Below, in pieces: positions 26,401 through 34,739 of a stretch of 64,000 nt of DNA. The stretch comes from Yaniella halotolerans DSM 15476 (GTDB lineage Bacteria; Actinomycetota; Actinomycetes; Actinomycetales; Micrococcaceae). The position numbers and the translations under genes are program-made. The stretch is from NCBI RefSeq assembly GCF_000420805.1, contig NZ_ATVQ01000002.1, positions 1-64,000 of the forward strand, written 5' to 3'. How positions within the stretch are numbered: the first letter of the stretch is position 1; every line of letters begins with the position of its first letter. The notes beneath the pieces are model-generated. The model saw only the letters and a list, made by a program, of their open reading frames with translations. It had not been told where the DNA came from and did no database searches.

Positions 26401-26909
26401 TGCTGTTCCCTGGGCCCACAGCAGAGTATGAGGAGCACGTACGCCAGTATGGCGATACATCGGTGCTGCATACCCGTGACTTCCTATATGGAATGGTTGA
26501 GGGGCACGAGCATGTCATCTCGCTTGGGAAAGGCGTCCGGTTGCTCACGACTCTTCAAGCTGTGTCAGAAGCCGATGATAAGGGCATGCGAACCGTCATG
26601 GTGACCCTCAACGGGCAACAACGCCAGGTAGATGTGCGTGACCGGTCTGTCGAATCCAGCGTTCATGAAGCTGAAAAGGCGGATGCTTCCAAACAGGGCC
26701 ATGTGCCCGCTCCGTTTTCGGGGACTGTGTCCGTCACTGTCGAAGAAGGCGACACCGTAGCAGTCGGGGATACCGTGGCGACTATCGAGGCTATGAAGAT
26801 GGAAGCCGGCATTACTGCGCCGGTAGCCGGTACAGTCTCGCGCGTGGTACTGCCGTCACCAACCCCAGTTGCAGGCAACGACCTCATAGTGGTGCTTGAC
26901 CAAGCATAA
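23409..26909 (+). CDS. pyc: pyruvate carboxylase
   Basis: A 1,166-residue single-chain enzyme: pyruvate + HCO3- + ATP to oxaloacetate, the main anaplerotic step. Domains in order: biotin carboxylase (about 17-465; KKVLVANRGEIAVR, the ATP-grasp GGGGRGMR loop, FIEMNPRIQVEHT), carboxyltransferase (about 550-830; TTFRDAHQSLLATR, metal-binding HLHTHDTSGG, AIKDMAG), allosteric/linker region, and C-terminal biotin carrier with EAMKMEAG and biotinyl Lys1130. Length is normal. The start is TTG at 23409 with GGAGG only 4 nt away; ATG at 23457 (MFKKVLVAN) is an equally plausible start. It acts opposite the malic enzyme at 2.2-3.6 kb. Confidence 0.97.
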   Translation: MADTQANSAESNGGGRMFKKVLVANRGEIAVRAFRACHELNAKTVAVFPYEDRNSIHRQKADEAYRIGEEGHPVRAYLDVDSIVNVALEAGVDAIYPGYGFLSENAELARKAEANGLTFVGPPADVLEQTGNKVASLRAAEAAGVPVLKSTAPSSDADELIAQGEDIGFPLFVKAVAGGGGRGMRRVEKAQDLAEALKAAMHEADTAFGDPTAFLEQAVLRPRHIEVQILADSNGDVVHLFERDCSMQRRHQKVIEIAPAPNIDDELRQRLYDDAVKFAKAMNYRNAGTVEFLVDTEGARAGQHVFIEMNPRIQVEHTITEEITDVDLVGAQLRIAAGATFEDLDIRQEDLYVRGSAIQCRITTEDPANDFRPDTGKITAYRSAGGSGIRLDGGTIYTGAEISPHFDSMLVKMSARGRDFLTAQRRARRALAEFRVRGVATNIPFLLNVFDNQQFIDGDVATDFIDKNPYLTQINRSQDRGSRALAYLADVTVNRPYGPRVEGMDPRKKLPHFPGDKSDEPDRSPFDGPSKVAPPSGWRDLLLEKGPEGFAQTLRDYEGLGVTDTTFRDAHQSLLATRIRTRDMLAAAPAVSHLLPNLVSAEVWGGATYDVALRFLSEDPWDRLARFREEMPNIPLQMLLRGRNTVGYTPYPQRVTEAFVEEAAQTGVDIFRIFDALNDVNQIIPAITAVRENTSSVAEAALCYTGNLLDPKEQLYTLDYYLGLADQMVKAGAHVLAIKDMAGLLRPAAATKLVTALRENFDLPVHLHTHDTSGGQLATLLAASEAGVDAVDTAIAAMAGTTSQVSMSALVASTDNTERETGLDLEHVAEMEPYWESVREIYSPFESGLPAPTGRIYSHEIPGGQLSNLRQQAIALGLGERFEDIENMYAAANDILGDIVKVTPSSKVVGDLALALVSADADPADFEENPGNYDIPDSVIAFLSGQLGDPPGGWPEPFRTKALEGRKATGIELEDISADDAAKLDEPGETRRRTLNHLLFPGPTAEYEEHVRQYGDTSVLHTRDFLYGMVEGHEHVISLGKGVRLLTTLQAVSEADDKGMRTVMVTLNGQQRQVDVRDRSVESSVHEAEKADASKQGHVPAPFSGTVSVTVEEGDTVAVGDTVATIEAMKMEAGITAPVAGTVSRVVLPSPTPVAGNDLIVVLDQA

Positions 26910-26952
26910 CGCTGGGTGTGAACCAGTACGTCATTACCGGATTCGGAACCAT

Positions 26953-26958
26953 TACACT
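26953..26958 (+). promoter_or_regulatory. -10 element of a candidate leaderless promoter (mtr)
   Basis: TACACT ends 6 nt before the ATG at 26965, and no Shine-Dalgarno is present. The element lies 43 nt after the pyc stop, so mtr may have its own start as well as read-through. Confidence 0.45.
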
Positions 26959-26964
26959 GATGGC

Positions 26965-28392
26965 ATGAGCATCGAAAAATACGATCTGGCCATCATTGGT
27001 TCTGGGTCCGGTAATTCACTTATTACGCCCCATTGGGATGATAAAAAAGTCGCGATCATTGACTCTGGTGTCTTTGGCGGAACATGTTTAAACGTTGGTT
27101 GTATTCCAACCAAAATGTTCGCGTACCCGTCGCAGTTAGCGTCGAATCCTGCTGACGCTGCACGACTTGGCGTGGATATGGACTTCCGATCAGCAGATTG
27201 GCCAGCGATTCGCGATCGTATTTTCTCTCGAATCGATGCTATTTCAGACGGCGGTAAGCAGTACCGTGATGTCGAACTGGATCACACGACCCTCATCACC
27301 GAAGAAGTTCGTTTTTCAGGCCCGAAACAACTCACAACAACTTCTGGACGTGTTCTTGAAGCTGAGCAGATTGTAATTGCTGCAGGTTCTCGGCCGAGCT
27401 TGCCTGATGTACCTGGAACAACTCTCCCCGGCGTGCACACTTCTGACACCGTGATGCGACTGGAGGAGCTGCCTAAACGCATCATTATCGTTGGTGGAAA
27501 ATATATCGGCTCCGAATTTGCTGCGATTTTCGCCGGGTTAGGGTCGGAGGTAATCCAAGTCAACCGTTCCGGGCAGCTTCTATCCAGCCACGACAAAACA
27601 GTTTCGGAACGATTCACCCGCGTCGCACAGGAACAATGGGAACTTGCGTTAAACCGCACGCTACACTCTGTTGAGACAGACGGTGACCAGCTGCGAATCA
27701 ACGTCACTGCGACAGGACAGAATAGCGATGACATCGTCGAGTCTTTCACCGGCGATGTCGTGTTGTTGGCTACGGGTCGGGTTCCCAATACCGATCGACT
27801 GAATTTGGAAGCTGCTGATATCGATTTGGCCGGCGATGTAATTGCAAGGGATGAGTATCTCCGGGTATTATCGAATGATCATCCACTCGAGGACGTCTGG
27901 GCTATCGGGGATATCGCAAATCCACAGATGCTGAAGCACGTAGCGAACCATGAACAGCGGGTGGTCGCGCATAATTTGGAAAACCCGGCCGACATGAAAT
28001 CAGATACGCTGGGGCCGGTACCTGCAGGGGTATTTACCCGCCCGCAGATTTCTAGTACAGGATTGACAGAAGACGAAGCACGTGCTCAATTCGGGCAGGA
28101 TGCAATCTCCGTAAAAATTCAAGATTACGGGGACACAGCCTACGGCTGGGCCATGGAGGACTCACATGGGTTCGTGAAGCTCATCGCAAATAATTCAACT
28201 GGTTTGCTACTTGGTGCACACATTATGGGGCCAGAAGCTACGAACCTGCTCCAGCCGATTATTATGGCGATGTCGTTTGGCATCACCGCTCATCAAATGG
28301 CACGAGGTCAGTACTGGATTCACCCTGCCATGGCTGAGGTTGTGGAAAATGCCTTGTTAGGCCTGGAAGTGCCAGATGCCGGGTTGCTGTAG
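26965..28392 (+). CDS. mtr: mycothione reductase
   Basis: A 475-residue FAD-dependent disulfide oxidoreductase that reduces mycothione to mycothiol with NADPH. The FAD motif IIGSGSGNSLI differs from the GGGxGG of lipoamide dehydrogenases, as in known mycothione reductases. The redox pair is Cys41/Cys46 in GGTCLNVGCIPTK. The NADPH motif is in IIVGGKYIGSEFAA, and a C-terminal HPAMAEVVENAL supplies the catalytic His-Glu. It is diagnostic of a mycothiol-using actinobacterium. The start ATG at 26965 gives the normal N-terminus; the upstream open frame overlaps pyc and is not homologous. Confidence 0.9.
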   Translation: MSIEKYDLAIIGSGSGNSLITPHWDDKKVAIIDSGVFGGTCLNVGCIPTKMFAYPSQLASNPADAARLGVDMDFRSADWPAIRDRIFSRIDAISDGGKQYRDVELDHTTLITEEVRFSGPKQLTTTSGRVLEAEQIVIAAGSRPSLPDVPGTTLPGVHTSDTVMRLEELPKRIIIVGGKYIGSEFAAIFAGLGSEVIQVNRSGQLLSSHDKTVSERFTRVAQEQWELALNRTLHSVETDGDQLRINVTATGQNSDDIVESFTGDVVLLATGRVPNTDRLNLEAADIDLAGDVIARDEYLRVLSNDHPLEDVWAIGDIANPQMLKHVANHEQRVVAHNLENPADMKSDTLGPVPAGVFTRPQISSTGLTEDEARAQFGQDAISVKIQDYGDTAYGWAMEDSHGFVKLIANNSTGLLLGAHIMGPEATNLLQPIIMAMSFGITAHQMARGQYWIHPAMAEVVENALLGLEVPDAGLL

Positions 28393-28416
28393 CGGAGTGC
28401 CGCGTATGTAAAAGCG

Positions 28417-28449
28417 TTCCGGACCGGGCAGCTCTGCCACGATCCGGAA
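28417..28449. terminator. candidate hairpin between convergent genes
   Basis: TTCCGGA at 28417-28423 pairs with TCCGGAA at 28443-28449, with an inner GGCA/TGCC stem. It lies between the converging mtr and acyl-CoA synthetase genes. No T tract is seen, so termination efficiency is uncertain. Confidence 0.5.
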
Positions 28450-28467
28450 GACTTTGTATAGGCGATA

Positions 28468-30279
28468 CTATGCGGTCGGCTGGTAGATGTCGTCGATCAG
28501 ATCAGCGTAGTCGCGCATAATAGTTTCGCGACGGATCTTGAGTGATGGCGTCATTTGACCGGATTCGATGGTGAAATCCTGATCAGTGATTCTGAATTCG
28601 CGGATCGATTCTGCGCGAGACACAGATTCATTGGCCTGATCGATGAGACCTTGAACGTGCTCACGAACCGCAGGGTGTTGAGCCATTTCAGACATCGTCA
28701 TGGAGTCATCAAGCTGACGTTGCTGAAGCCAGGACGGGGCCGTCTCAGCGTCTAAGGTAATGATCGCAGCAATAAATTTTTGGTTATCGCCAACGACCAT
28801 GACTTGGGAGATGAGTCCATCTGCGCGGATTTGATCTTCTAACTGTGCTGGTGCGACGTTTTTCCCACTGGCCGTGACAAGAATTTCCTTCTTCCGTCCA
28901 GTAATGGACAGGAACCCGTCATCGTCTAGCTGCCCTACGTCACCAGTATGGAACCAACCGTCAACAATCTCTTCGGCAGTTTTATCTGGCAGATTGTGGT
29001 ATCCCTTGAAGACGGAGATACCTTGCGCCAGGATTTCGCCGTCATCGGCAATGCGGATACTATTCCCCGGAATGGGGAGGCCGACGGTACCTACTCGAGT
29101 CCGATCACCTGGACGATTGACTGTCACTGGAGCGGTGGTTTCAGTAAGACCATAGCCTTCTTTAATATCGATACCGACTCCTCGGAAGAAGTGGCTGAGA
29201 TATTCGCCGAGTGGTCCACCTCCCGAGATCGCATCGGTGACGTTGCCACCCATGGCTGCCCGAATTTTTGTGTAGAGCAATTTATCAAAGACCCAGTGTT
29301 TCAGTCGGAGTCCAACTGGAATGTGGCCCGCTTCTTTCGCTTTCGAGTACTCGGCTGCAAGCGCAGCACCAGTCTTGAAGATTTTTCCTTTGCCACTTTG
29401 CTCGGCATTGAGCATGGCCGAGTTATAGACCTTCTCAAAAACCCGGGGGACCGCCAGGATGAAGTCCGGCTGATATGACTTCAGATCGGGGACCAGATCT
29501 TTCACGTCAGGTGTGTGGCCCACTTTTGCGCCCGCGGCTATAGCTTGAAACGAGATGAACCGAGCAAAGATGTGTGCCAACGGTATGAACATGATGGTCT
29601 TGCTTCCGCGGGGCAATACGGAGCCCATTTCCGAGGCCAACACGTTGAGCGATAGATTTACCAGGTTGCCGTGGGTAATCATGCACCCCTTGGGACGGCC
29701 GGTTGTTCCGGAGGTATACACGATCGTTGCCACGTCATCTAGATTGGCTGCGGAGCGACGTTTGTCCATCGCTTCGGCATCTGGGCCGAGTTCTGCTTGA
29801 GCACGCAGGTCGTCAAGACCGTTGTCCATGATCCAGATGCCGCGGAGATCGCCAAGTCCCTCGCGCTGGATGGCGGTTTGGACCGCACGCTTATGCTGGT
29901 CGGTTTCCACGATGGCCGCTTGTACGTCGGAGTCCTCTAAAATCCAGGCAATCTGTGTAGGGGACGATGTCTCATAGATGGGCACAGTGACGGCACCAGC
30001 GTATAAGATTGCCAAGTCCAACAGTGTCCACTCATACCGGGTAGGACTCATGATCGCGACGGAGTGGCCTTGTTCGACACCCATGGCCGCGAGTGCACGA
30101 GCTAGTGTCTGGACGTCTTCACGAAATTCGCGGACTGAAATATCTGTCCATTCACCGGCAGCTGTCTGACGTGCAAATAAGGCGAGATTTGGGTCGTCTG
30201 CGTAATGGTCCTCAATGAGGTCTGTAGCATTTGAGTTCGGTGGTGCTTCAACCAACGACGGAAGGGTGATCTCTCGCAT
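28468..30279 (-). CDS. long-chain fatty acid-CoA ligase (FadD15 type)
   Basis: A 603-residue ANL-superfamily enzyme: fatty acid + ATP + CoA to acyl-CoA + AMP + PPi. The AMP-binding motif IVYTSGTTGRPKG, the A5 region GYGLTETTAPV, A8 WFHTGDVGQLDDDGFLSITGR and the C-terminal lysine in SLKIRRE are present. Length fits the long-chain FadD15/FACS group found in this actinobacterial neighbourhood. The start is ATG at 30279, with AGAGGAG at 5 nt spacing; an upstream ATG at 30321 lacks an RBS. A TAGAAT -10-like element lies about 50 nt upstream. It follows the small membrane protein gene by 105 nt. Confidence 0.92.
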   Translation of the reverse strand: MREITLPSLVEAPPNSNATDLIEDHYADDPNLALFARQTAAGEWTDISVREFREDVQTLARALAAMGVEQGHSVAIMSPTRYEWTLLDLAILYAGAVTVPIYETSSPTQIAWILEDSDVQAAIVETDQHKRAVQTAIQREGLGDLRGIWIMDNGLDDLRAQAELGPDAEAMDKRRSAANLDDVATIVYTSGTTGRPKGCMITHGNLVNLSLNVLASEMGSVLPRGSKTIMFIPLAHIFARFISFQAIAAGAKVGHTPDVKDLVPDLKSYQPDFILAVPRVFEKVYNSAMLNAEQSGKGKIFKTGAALAAEYSKAKEAGHIPVGLRLKHWVFDKLLYTKIRAAMGGNVTDAISGGGPLGEYLSHFFRGVGIDIKEGYGLTETTAPVTVNRPGDRTRVGTVGLPIPGNSIRIADDGEILAQGISVFKGYHNLPDKTAEEIVDGWFHTGDVGQLDDDGFLSITGRKKEILVTASGKNVAPAQLEDQIRADGLISQVMVVGDNQKFIAAIITLDAETAPSWLQQRQLDDSMTMSEMAQHPAVREHVQGLIDQANESVSRAESIREFRITDQDFTIESGQMTPSLKIRRETIMRDYADLIDDIYQPTA

Positions 30280-30384
30280 GTGGCTCCTCTGTGGTGTAAG
30301 TGCTAGTGAGATGTGACTCACATTCTACCGGCTAGTATCTTGATTGACGAGTTATGATGCGGAGTCAGTCGGAATAGTACGGTA

Positions 30385-30855
30385 TTAAACTTTTGCTCCA
30401 CTGCCGTAGTCATCGTCGTCAAAACGGTCACGGTGTGCCCAGGTTTTGGGAAGGAGAAAGAACAGGCTAGTGACACCGGCTAAAAAGCCTAAAATTGAGG
30501 CCGCACTGAGCCACCAGGGGAGTTGCCAACCTGCCATACCTGCCATGATCCACAGCACCGTAGCACTGATAACTCCCAGCCACGACAGCACTGTTCGAGG
30601 AGCACTAGCTGAAACTGGTTTCGGATCAGGTGGCTGAAAGTCCAGGGGTTCTTCTTCAGCCAACGAATAGTCTCTCGGGCCCGGAGCACCCAACGTCGGG
30701 TGGGGAACATCGGCGTCCAAATCTTCGACGTTCCGATGTTGTCTGTCTTGGTGACTTTCGACTATAGGCTCGCCTGTCGCCTGCTCAGGACTTCCACCCA
30801 AGCGACGAACAAGGTCTTCCCATTCGGAATCGCGGTTTCTCTCGTCATGCGTCAC
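30385..30855 (-). CDS. small membrane protein, two C-terminal transmembrane segments
   Basis: A 156-residue protein. The first 85 residues are hydrophilic and acidic, with Pro-rich patches; two hydrophobic segments follow (TVLSWLGVISATVLWIMAGM and a second starting WWLSAASILGFLAG), and a basic-acidic cytoplasmic tail ends it. The GTG at 30855 has GGAGG at 5 nt spacing and overlaps the end of the upstream hydrolase gene by 11 nt, so the two are coupled. No named family recognised; probably an actinobacterial conserved membrane protein of unknown function. Confidence 0.72.
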   Translation of the reverse strand: MTHDERNRDSEWEDLVRRLGGSPEQATGEPIVESHQDRQHRNVEDLDADVPHPTLGAPGPRDYSLAEEEPLDFQPPDPKPVSASAPRTVLSWLGVISATVLWIMAGMAGWQLPWWLSAASILGFLAGVTSLFFLLPKTWAHRDRFDDDDYGSGAKV

Positions 30856-31636
30856 GAAGCCCTCCAGATATTGAGGTAAGTTTCGCGACGCTATCTTGGT
30901 GGATCGTCTCGGCGTCATAGTCCAGTGTCGCAACATGGAAACTGTTTTCAAGTACGAGCTTGCGCAATATGCCAGCAGCGAGATGACGCTCTAAGATGCG
31001 TGCGGATGAACGTGGCACGATGCGGTCTACTCGCGAGAGATAAAGTGAGACCGGGGAATTGATCCGCGATAAATTCTTCCGGGTTGTTCGAAATAGCTGT
31101 GCCAACTGTTGTACTGCTGCTACAGGGGTTCGATCGTAAGCCTTTTCTGCTACACCTGGTCGGTTGATGTCACCGGCGAGCGGACCTACGGTGGGCACGA
31201 TCCGATGTACTAGCGGTGACAGATATGCACCAAGTCGGTCACTTGCCTTGAAACTCAGTGCCGGATTCACGACAAAGGTTGCCTCAACTGGACGATGGGC
31301 TGCGGCATCAAGGGCAAGGGTGCCGCCCATTGATAGTCCGCCAACTGCGACGGCGTCGTATGGTCCAGCCAGAAGGCGATCGAGTTCACGTTGCACGTCG
31401 CTACGCCACTGGCCAGCTGTCGTCTGGGCTAGCTCAGCAAGGTTGGTGCCATGACCGCTGAGTAATGGGATTGATACAGCTGCACCGGCTTGTGCCAAGG
31501 CGCGGCCCCAAGGGAGCACCGAATCCGGTCCCGCAGTAAAACCGTGCAGCAAAAGAACTGCCCAACGGACTCCATCAGAATTGAGTGCCCCGCCCGGTTC
31601 CGGCTCAAGATAATTTGAGGAATGCTGTATATCCAT
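30845..31636 (-). CDS. alpha/beta hydrolase, carboxylesterase (Est30-like)
   Basis: A 263-residue alpha/beta hydrolase. LLLHGFTAGPDSV carries the oxyanion-hole HG; GGLSMGGTLALD holds the nucleophile serine in G-x-S-x-G; Asp in SRVDRIVP and His in NSFHVATLDYD complete the triad. It resembles carboxylesterase/monoacylglycerol lipase proteins of the Est30 type, so it probably cleaves short- or medium-chain esters. The start is uncertain: ATG at 31636 has TATGCT 7 nt upstream (leaderless), while in-frame alternatives at 31648 and 31714 add residues without homology. It is divergent from the DAHP synthase gene. Confidence 0.82.
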   Translation of the reverse strand: MDIQHSSNYLEPEPGGALNSDGVRWAVLLLHGFTAGPDSVLPWGRALAQAGAAVSIPLLSGHGTNLAELAQTTAGQWRSDVQRELDRLLAGPYDAVAVGGLSMGGTLALDAAAHRPVEATFVVNPALSFKASDRLGAYLSPLVHRIVPTVGPLAGDINRPGVAEKAYDRTPVAAVQQLAQLFRTTRKNLSRINSPVSLYLSRVDRIVPRSSARILERHLAAGILRKLVLENSFHVATLDYDAETIHQDSVAKLTSISGGLRDA

Positions 31637-31643
31637 TGCCACC

Positions 31644-31649
31644 AGCATA
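31644..31649 (-). promoter_or_regulatory. -10 element of a candidate leaderless promoter (hydrolase)
   Basis: TATGCT on the reverse strand ends 7 nt before the ATG at 31636. The divergent DAHP synthase gene has the identical hexamer at 31764-31769, 7 nt before its own ATG. Confidence 0.45.
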
Positions 31650-31763
31650 GTCACCTGTGCAACCAGTGAGGAGCCGCGGGCCAGATTTATCAGCGATTGC
31701 GCTGGCAATATCAATGTGTTGGCTTATAGCGTCATGAACTACCAACGGCCCGATTGGGAGCCG

Positions 31764-31769
31764 TATGCT
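31764..31769 (+). promoter_or_regulatory. -10 element of a candidate leaderless promoter (DAHP synthase)
   Basis: TATGCT ends 7 nt before the ATG at 31777. No Shine-Dalgarno is seen. It decides the start choice for the DAHP synthase. Confidence 0.45.
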
Positions 31770-31776
31770 TGGCTGC

Positions 31777-33198
31777 ATGATGTTTGACACTGCGGAAAAT
31801 TTTCAAGCGATAGAACCCTTCGGGACCAACCTTTCCCAAGGCGCTGCTGACTATCCAGGCTTGGACGCTTGGCGGGATCTTGAAGTAAAGCAGGCACCGC
31901 AGTGGTATGACGAGAAAGTCTTTGACGATACATTCAATGAGCTTTCGCACGTGCCGCCTTTGGTGTTCGCAGGTGAGGTTGATGTGCTGCGTGAACGGTT
32001 AGCTCAGGCTGCGTCTGGCAATGCTTTTGTCCTGCAGGGTGGTGACTGTGCAGAAACGTTTGCGGGTGCAACCGCAAACAAGATTTCCTCACGAATCCGC
32101 ACGATCTTGCAGATGGCAGTCGTCCTGACTTATGGCGCTTCCATGCCCGTGGTCAAGATGGGACGTATGGCAGGACAATTCGCCAAACCCCGGTCATCCA
32201 ATATGGAAACTCGCGGTGACATCACGTTGCCATCATTCCGTGGAGAAATTGTCAACGGGTTCGATTTCACTGAAGAGTCCCGCCGCCACGATCCACGTCG
32301 CATGATGCAGGCGTATCACACCTCGGCGTCGACATTGAACCTGATTCGTGCATTCACCACCGGTGGATTTGCAGACTTGCGGACCGTGCACTCCTGGAAC
32401 AAGGGCTTTATGTCGAACCCAGCGTATGCCCGGTTTGATGAACTTGCCGCAGAAATCGACCGCGCAGTCCGCTTCATGGCTGCCGCTGGAGCAGATTTCG
32501 ACGCGCTACGCACAGTGGAGTTCTTTTCTGCTCACGAAGCGCTTCTGCTTGACTATGAACGGGCACTGACTCGCGTGGACTCACGCACCGGGCTGCCTTA
32601 TATTACGTCTTCACACTTTGTCTGGATCGGCGAACGAACCCGTCAGGCCGATGGCGCCCATGTGGACTACTTGTCCCGCATTCGTAATCCAATCGGTGTG
32701 AAATTGGGGCCAACAACGACCGTGGACCAGGCAATGGAACTGGTGGAAAAGCTTGACCCGAACCGCGAACCAGGTCGCCTGACTTTCATTGTGCGTATGG
32801 GCGCAGATACTATTCGCGAAAAGTTACCCACCATCATGGAAGGCGTCAAAGCCGCCGGTGCGACACCGCTTTGGATAAATGATCCGATGCATGGCAATAC
32901 CATTACTGCGGCCAACGGTTACAAGACCCGTCGCCTTGAAGACATCATGAACGAGGTTCGTGGATTCTTCGAGGTGGCACAGGCAACTGGCACTCATCCC
33001 GGGGGCTTGCACATCGAGTTGACCGGTGACGATGTTGCGGAATGTCTAGGCGGATCTGTTGAAGTAGATGAATCCGCGTTTGATGAGCGTTATGAGACCC
33101 TGGTCGACCCGCGGTTGAACCATCAGCAGTCGTTAGAACTGGCGTTTTTAGTTGCGGAGGCATTATCTGCTCAAGCAAAGGCTGATGCTACGAGCTAA
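31777..33198 (+). CDS. aroG: class II 3-deoxy-7-phosphoheptulonate (DAHP) synthase
   Basis: A 473-residue plant-type DAHP synthase: phosphoenolpyruvate + erythrose-4-phosphate to DAHP, the first shikimate step. Family motifs are QGGDCAETF, KMGRMAGQFAKPRS, VWIGERTRQ, GVKLGPTTT and NDPMHGNT, with metal ligands in DCAE, the His of MHGNT, and Glu/Asp in the C-terminal third. Three ATGs lie close together (31765, 31777, 31780); I prefer 31777 because a TATGCT -10 ends 7 nt before it. Its neighbours (PknL-type kinase, Rv2175c-type protein, prenyl synthase) reproduce the Rv2173-Rv2178 region. It supplies chorismate to TyrA at 15 kb. Confidence 0.94.
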   Translation: MMFDTAENFQAIEPFGTNLSQGAADYPGLDAWRDLEVKQAPQWYDEKVFDDTFNELSHVPPLVFAGEVDVLRERLAQAASGNAFVLQGGDCAETFAGATANKISSRIRTILQMAVVLTYGASMPVVKMGRMAGQFAKPRSSNMETRGDITLPSFRGEIVNGFDFTEESRRHDPRRMMQAYHTSASTLNLIRAFTTGGFADLRTVHSWNKGFMSNPAYARFDELAAEIDRAVRFMAAAGADFDALRTVEFFSAHEALLLDYERALTRVDSRTGLPYITSSHFVWIGERTRQADGAHVDYLSRIRNPIGVKLGPTTTVDQAMELVEKLDPNREPGRLTFIVRMGADTIREKLPTIMEGVKAAGATPLWINDPMHGNTITAANGYKTRRLEDIMNEVRGFFEVAQATGTHPGGLHIELTGDDVAECLGGSVEVDESAFDERYETLVDPRLNHQQSLELAFLVAEALSAQAKADATS

Positions 33199-33224
33199 CC
33201 GACAGCAACGATGTAAAAAATGTT

Positions 33225-33259
33225 TGACCCCGCAGTGTGAAATCTCAGCTGCGGGGTCA
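33225..33259. terminator. terminator hairpin between aroG and pknL
   Basis: TGACCCCGCAG at 33225-33235 pairs perfectly with CTGCGGGGTCA at 33249-33259, between the converging DAHP synthase and kinase genes. No T tract follows. Confidence 0.75.
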
Positions 33260-33361
33260 GTATTCGGCTGCTGAGAGCGTGTAACTTCGCGAGGACGGTA
33301 GCGTACAGATCTTCGTGCCGGTTACCCGCTCCACGGTGATGGAGAGCATGGCTTTAGGCTG

Positions 33362-34675
33362 CTACCCGAATAGCCAGCTCATGATCCAGGTTCCTGCCCA
33401 ATGGCCGAGCAAGACAGTAGCTGCGGATGCCATAATGATCAGTAACGTCAGGATCGCAGCTCTCGAGGGTGCGATCGGTGCGAACGTCTGCGCGGGCTGA
33501 TGTGGCTTCTTGTTGCCAAACGAACGGGCCTGGGGCTGCACCGATAGAGACGGTTCGGGTTCCCGTTGATAATGGTTGAAGTCACCAGCAGGTGCTGCCC
33601 CTGCGACCACCGAGGGCGGCAGAATTGACACGTTTGGCTGGGGAGGCGCCGGAGGTTGTGGGGGGCCGGTGACTTTCGTCGGATCGTCAACTTCGTCCGA
33701 CTCAGGGCTGGCCTGATACGGACGCGTTGCAGCGTGGTTGAAAGGTTGTGTTGCGACATCGCTAAATGCGTCGGTAGCGGCTTCGTCAGCGGGGGAATGT
33801 TCCGCGAGTTGGTCCGCGGTATCTGGATTTTCAAGTAGATGCTGAATCAGGATAAGAACTTCAGTGGCATCTGCCGGACGATCCTCAGGCGACGGCTCGG
33901 TCATATGCAGGACAAGGTCGTCAACGGCAGGACTGACGCCTGATACGAGTGTCGACGGCGCCGGGACCCGAGAATTAGTATGCTGGACGGCGATAGCTAC
34001 AGCAGATTCGCCTGTATAGGGTCGGCTACCGGTCAACATTTCGAATATAAGAATACCGAGGGCGTAGACGTCTGATCGTTCATCAGCCTGTTCTCCTGTC
34101 ACAAGTTCGGGCGACATATACGACACTGTGCCCATCAGAGCCATACCCGTACCCGTATGATTTGAGGCAGCTCGTGCCAGACCGAAATCAGCAACCTTAA
34201 TGTCACCGTCGTGAGATACAAGAACGTTCTCTGGCTTAATATCACGGTGAATGAGCCCGATGCGATGTGCGGCTGCAACACCCCGGATGACGGGGAGGGC
34301 AATGTTCCACATCTCTTCAACGGTCATGTCGTGGGCAGCACGCATGACTTCACGCAAAGTGTGACCTTCAATGAACTCCATCGCGAGAAATGCCACATTG
34401 CCATCGCCTGCTGGTCCAACCCCCTGATCGTAAACATTTATTACGTGGGGGTGATTGATTTTGGCCGTGTTCTTAGCCTCTGCTTCGAACTTTTCGATCA
34501 CAGCCGGATCTTCGGTCATGTTCGGGCGCAGAACTTTTAGCGCGACCTCGCGGTCAAGTCGGGCGTCAACTGCACGATAAACAGTGGCCATGCCGCCGTG
34601 CGCGATCCGTTGCGTAATGGTGTAACGGTTGTCAACGGTAGTGCCAACGAGTGAGGGGCTTGCGGGTGTATTCAC
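33362..34675 (-). CDS. pknL: Ser/Thr protein kinase, PknL type, without PASTA domains
   Basis: A 437-residue membrane-anchored kinase. The kinase domain (about 16-285) has the Gly loop IAHGGMATVY, Lys47 (VALKVL), HRDIKPEN with catalytic Asp145, DFG at 163-165, the activation loop with several Thr/Ser, and SPE. A Pro/Gln-rich linker leads to one transmembrane helix (about 405-430) and almost no extracellular part, so no PASTA muropeptide sensor. It matches Rv2176 in context; PknL is reported to phosphorylate the adjacent Rv2175c-type protein. The start is GTG at 34675, only 10 nt after a large hairpin whose arm carries the TATCGT -10. Confidence 0.9.
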   Translation of the reverse strand: MNTPASPSLVGTTVDNRYTITQRIAHGGMATVYRAVDARLDREVALKVLRPNMTEDPAVIEKFEAEAKNTAKINHPHVINVYDQGVGPAGDGNVAFLAMEFIEGHTLREVMRAAHDMTVEEMWNIALPVIRGVAAAHRIGLIHRDIKPENVLVSHDGDIKVADFGLARAASNHTGTGMALMGTVSYMSPELVTGEQADERSDVYALGILIFEMLTGSRPYTGESAVAIAVQHTNSRVPAPSTLVSGVSPAVDDLVLHMTEPSPEDRPADATEVLILIQHLLENPDTADQLAEHSPADEAATDAFSDVATQPFNHAATRPYQASPESDEVDDPTKVTGPPQPPAPPQPNVSILPPSVVAGAAPAGDFNHYQREPEPSLSVQPQARSFGNKKPHQPAQTFAPIAPSRAAILTLLIIMASAATVLLGHWAGTWIMSWLFG

Positions 34676-34682
34676 GACACAT

Positions 34683-34688
34683 ACGATA
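34683..34688 (-). promoter_or_regulatory. -10 element of a candidate leaderless promoter (pknL)
   Basis: TATCGT on the reverse strand ends 7 nt before the pknL GTG. It falls inside the 3' arm of the upstream gene's terminator hairpin. Confidence 0.45.
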
Positions 34689-34715
34689 CCCGGTCAGCCA
34701 CGCTGACCGGGTATC
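34685..34715 (-). terminator. terminator of the LysM protein gene
   Basis: A perfect 14-nt inverted repeat (GATACCCGGTCAGC and complement) with a 3-nt loop lies 25 nt after the stop of the LysM gene. It ends 9 nt before the pknL start codon and overlaps the putative pknL -10. Confidence 0.8.
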
Positions 34716-34739
34716 GTTTCCATGTAAGTGGACGTGATT

